DNA of 64,000 nucleotides from Leeuwenhoekiella aequorea (lineage in GTDB: Bacteria; Bacteroidota; Bacteroidia; Flavobacteriales; Flavobacteriaceae): the NCBI RefSeq assembly GCF_004104375.1, contig NZ_QOVM01000001.1, positions 186,001 through 250,000 on the forward strand, written 5' to 3'. Shown in pieces: positions 61,987-64,000 of the stretch (its first letter is position 1; every line of letters starts with the position of its first letter). Position numbers and translations under genes: made by a program. Under the pieces are notes generated by a model. That model worked only from the letters and a program-made list of their open reading frames with translations. It was not told where the DNA came from and did no database searches.

Positions 61987-62715
61987 ATGCATATTAAAAA
62001 CCTTCTACTTATAATTCCTTTCACTGCTCTTTTTATTAATTGCTCAAGTTCACGTGATGCAATCCAGCAATCAGAACCTGAAGCAAAATTCACCACATTT
62101 AAGGACTCTGTGTCTTATGCGATGGGAGCATCGACTGCAAAACAATTTAAAGGGATGTTTGGAAATGCTCAAGATTCAATTTTTGATATTAATCAATATG
62201 AAAACGGACTTAGAGAAGGTTTAAAAGATACTTTAGCTCTGTCTGAAGAGGAGATTAGAGGGATTATGGGACGCTTTCAAGTAGAACTACGAGAACTAAA
62301 AGACAGAGAGCGCGAGGCTGCAGAGGTTAAAAATAAAGAAGAAGAGACTAGTTTTCTTGCAGCAAATAAGACTAAAGAGGGTATTACTGAAACCGAAAGT
62401 GGATTACAGTATAAAATTTTAAAGAAAGGGAGTGGAGCTGTGCCTGAATCTTCAGATAAGGTAGAAGTACATTACGAAGGCCGCCTACTTGACGGTAAAA
62501 TTTTTGATAGTTCGTACAAGCGCGGAGAACCTATCGTTTTAGGGGTAAGTCAGGTTATTTCTGGCTGGACCGAAGCTTTAAAATTAATGAATGTGGGTTC
62601 TAAGTATCAATTATACATACCTGCAGAATTAGCCTATGGTGAAAACGGAGCTGGAGCAGATATTCCACCTTATGCGATGTTGATATTTGATGTAGAGTTA
62701 TTAAGTATAAAATAA
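61987..62715 (+). CDS. FKBP-type peptidyl-prolyl isomerase lipoprotein (copy 2)
   Basis: A 242-residue paralogue of the preceding gene with the same layout: SPII signal (TALFINC, lipidated Cys19), helical region, FKBP domain (about 133-242; EGRLLDGKIFDSSYKRGEPI, GVSQVISGWTEALKLMNVG, YIPAELAYGENGA). The two share the [22 protein letters not shown] start of the mature region. Tandem duplication is clear. Separate transcription is suggested by the terminator between them. Functional differences are not visible. Confidence 0.93.
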   Translation: MHIKNLLLIIPFTALFINCSSSRDAIQQSEPEAKFTTFKDSVSYAMGASTAKQFKGMFGNAQDSIFDINQYENGLREGLKDTLALSEEEIRGIMGRFQVELRELKDREREAAEVKNKEEETSFLAANKTKEGITETESGLQYKILKKGSGAVPESSDKVEVHYEGRLLDGKIFDSSYKRGEPIVLGVSQVISGWTEALKLMNVGSKYQLYIPAELAYGENGAGADIPPYAMLIFDVELLSIK

Positions 62716-62764
62716 CCCATTCATTCAAAAATTAGCACAGCTGTTTTAAGATAAACCGAAGCTT

Positions 62765-63463
62765 ATGATGATGACCTTAATTGTAATCGCTGTAGTTTCC
62801 GGAGCGCTTCTGCTTGGAGCTGTTTGGGGTATTTATGGTTCGTTATCAGAGAAAACAGAAGGCTTTTTGGTCGCATTGGCAGGTGGCGCCTTAATTGTTT
62901 CTGCAGTGCTGGAGTTGATTAACCCGGCTATGGAAAAATCTTCTATAGGTATAGCATTGAGCATCGTTTTTGCCGGTGCACTGGTTTTTACAGGTCTTGA
63001 TTATCTCGTCAAACAAAAATGGGGTTCAAATAGTGGAGGAGGGCTTCTTGCAGCAATTACACTAGATGGTATTCCTGAAAACCTGGCGCTGGGTGTTGCC
63101 TTAATTGGTGCAGATCCATTAAGTATTGCAGCACTTTCGGGCTCAATATTTCTCTCAAATTTGCCCGAAGCAGCTGGCGGTGCTAAAGAAATGACTGAAA
63201 ACGGGGCTTCAAAAAAGAAAGTACTTACCCTTTGGGGAGCTACAGCCTTAATTCTATCTCTGGCTGCTTTTTTAGGAAATTTACTACTCGCTGATGTTTC
63301 TGACTCCTTACTGGCATACATACGTTGTTTTGCCGGTGGAGCTGTAGTAGCTTCTCTGTCTATTGAAGTCTTTCCTAAGGCTTATAAAGAAGACAGTTAT
63401 TGGGCAGGTATTGCAACTGCAATAGGTCTCATTCTGGCTTTTTATCTAAATAGCTTAGGATAG
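62765..63463 (+). CDS. ZIP-like metal transporter with altered metal motifs
   Basis: A 232-residue membrane protein with eight predicted helices. The ZIP helix IV and V motifs are recognisable as TLDGIPENLALGVAL (about 99-113) and LSNLPEAAGGAKEMT (about 128-142). In most ZIPs these are HNxPEG and HExPE; here the His residues are replaced by Asp and Ser/Asn. The metal may differ, or the protein may be a non-transporting relative. It lies 49 bases after the FKBP pair and is probably unlinked to it. Confidence 0.78.
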   Translation: MMMTLIVIAVVSGALLLGAVWGIYGSLSEKTEGFLVALAGGALIVSAVLELINPAMEKSSIGIALSIVFAGALVFTGLDYLVKQKWGSNSGGGLLAAITLDGIPENLALGVALIGADPLSIAALSGSIFLSNLPEAAGGAKEMTENGASKKKVLTLWGATALILSLAAFLGNLLLADVSDSLLAYIRCFAGGAVVASLSIEVFPKAYKEDSYWAGIATAIGLILAFYLNSLG

Positions 63464-63643
63464 TTTTTGCTTCTGCGAAAGCGTAACTTACACAGTTATT
63501 AAAGACATGCTACTTAACTAAAATTTAGAATTATCTTATCGTGTCTTTACTATAAATCTCCTTAATTTTAATGTGATGTGTATTTTTTAAATCTTTGCTA
63601 TTGTATAAAAGACTTAAAAAAACACAACTTAAGTAACTTCTCG

Positions 63644-64000
63644 ATGGCATATATAGATTATTATAAAGTTTTAGGTATAGATAAAACGGCAACGGAAGCA
63701 GAAATCAAGAAAGCTTATCGTAAGCTTGCCCGCAAATACCATCCTGATGTTAACCCCGGGGATACTGAAGCTGAAGAAAAGTTTAAGCAATTAAATGAAG
63801 CAAATGAAGTTTTAGGGAACCCTGAAAATAGAAAGAAATACGATAAATATGGTAAAGACTGGCAGCATGCAGATGCCTATGAGAATGCAGAACGTCAACA
63901 GAGAGCGTATAGCAATCAGGGAGGTAGATCTCAATATAGCGGAGGATATAGTCAAAATGACTTTTCAGATTTTTTCGGATCGATGTTCGGCGGATCTGGA
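63644..64000 (+). CDS. DnaJ family co-chaperone (CbpA-like), 5' part only
   Basis: The first 119 residues of a J-domain protein; the gene runs off the right edge. The J domain (residues 1-70) has [20 protein letters not shown] and the HPD motif ([10 protein letters not shown]) that activates DnaK ATPase. It then enters a Gly/Phe/Ser-rich linker ([20 protein letters not shown]), typical of CbpA or DnaJ. Whether it has a zinc finger cannot be seen. Confidence 0.9.
   Translation, partial: MAYIDYYKVLGIDKTATEAEIKKAYRKLARKYHPDVNPGDTEAEEKFKQLNEANEVLGNPENRKKYDKYGKDWQHADAYENAERQQRAYSNQGGRSQYSGGYSQNDFSDFFGSMFGGSG

Overview
The window is chromosomal DNA from a member of the Flavobacteriia (phylum Bacteroidota), probably a marine Flavobacteriaceae. 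The evidence is an AT-rich sequence, type IX secretion and gliding genes (an SprE/PorW-like protein and GldH), a bactofilin next to an ATP synthase operon that lacks the beta and epsilon genes, many SPII lipoproteins, and repeated TAnnTTTG -7 boxes, the Bacteroidota promoter signature. I see no rRNA, tRNA, CRISPR array, insertion sequence or prophage.

Layout: 1-7.5 kb holds the 3' end of an SprE/PorW gene, a bactofilin, atpZ, a small membrane protein and atpB-E-F-H-A-G. 7.5-16.3 kb is an envelope block: a flippase, dut, a nucleotidyltransferase, a TPR protein, a DUF4292-like lipoprotein, an EnvC-like protein and two small envelope proteins. 16.4-25.7 kb carries an HU/SPOR protein, dprA, trpS, plsC, an ECF sigma operon, recA and trhO. 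26-32 kb holds ricT-gldH-PBP1A and an scoA-peroxiredoxin-scoB cluster. 32.5-36.8 kb has a fused ABC ATPase, an exonuclease, an MGMT and a CorC-like protein. 36.9-47.5 kb is a heme locus: nine tightly packed genes on the minus strand (hemA, C, D, E, three non-heme genes, F, B), with an AraC regulator, a ThuA-like protein and hemH on the plus strand. A hemJ-like gene at 53.0 kb supplies the protoporphyrinogen oxidase step, so together these genes cover glutamyl-tRNA to protoheme except hemL.

The rest is a MATE transporter, a large Vps10/BNR protein, an NtrY-like kinase, an enoyl-CoA hydratase, a small accessory island (56.0-57.3 kb) with a frameshifted ORF and a solitary Mrr-like nuclease, a PA0069-type radical SAM protein, an M23 lipoprotein, an acyl-CoA dehydrogenase, two tandem FKBP lipoproteins, a ZIP-like transporter, and the 5' end of a DnaJ-family gene.

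Most of the window is core genome. The points most worth a second look are a 63-bp hairpin that looks like a recA terminator but contains the start codon of the next operon; the sigma factor/membrane-tethered barrel pair in that operon; the Mrr island with its direct repeats; the peroxiredoxin inside the CoA-transferase operon; three non-heme genes coupled into the heme operon; a trpS terminator buried in the end of dprA; and orphan terminators that suggest unannotated short transcripts.
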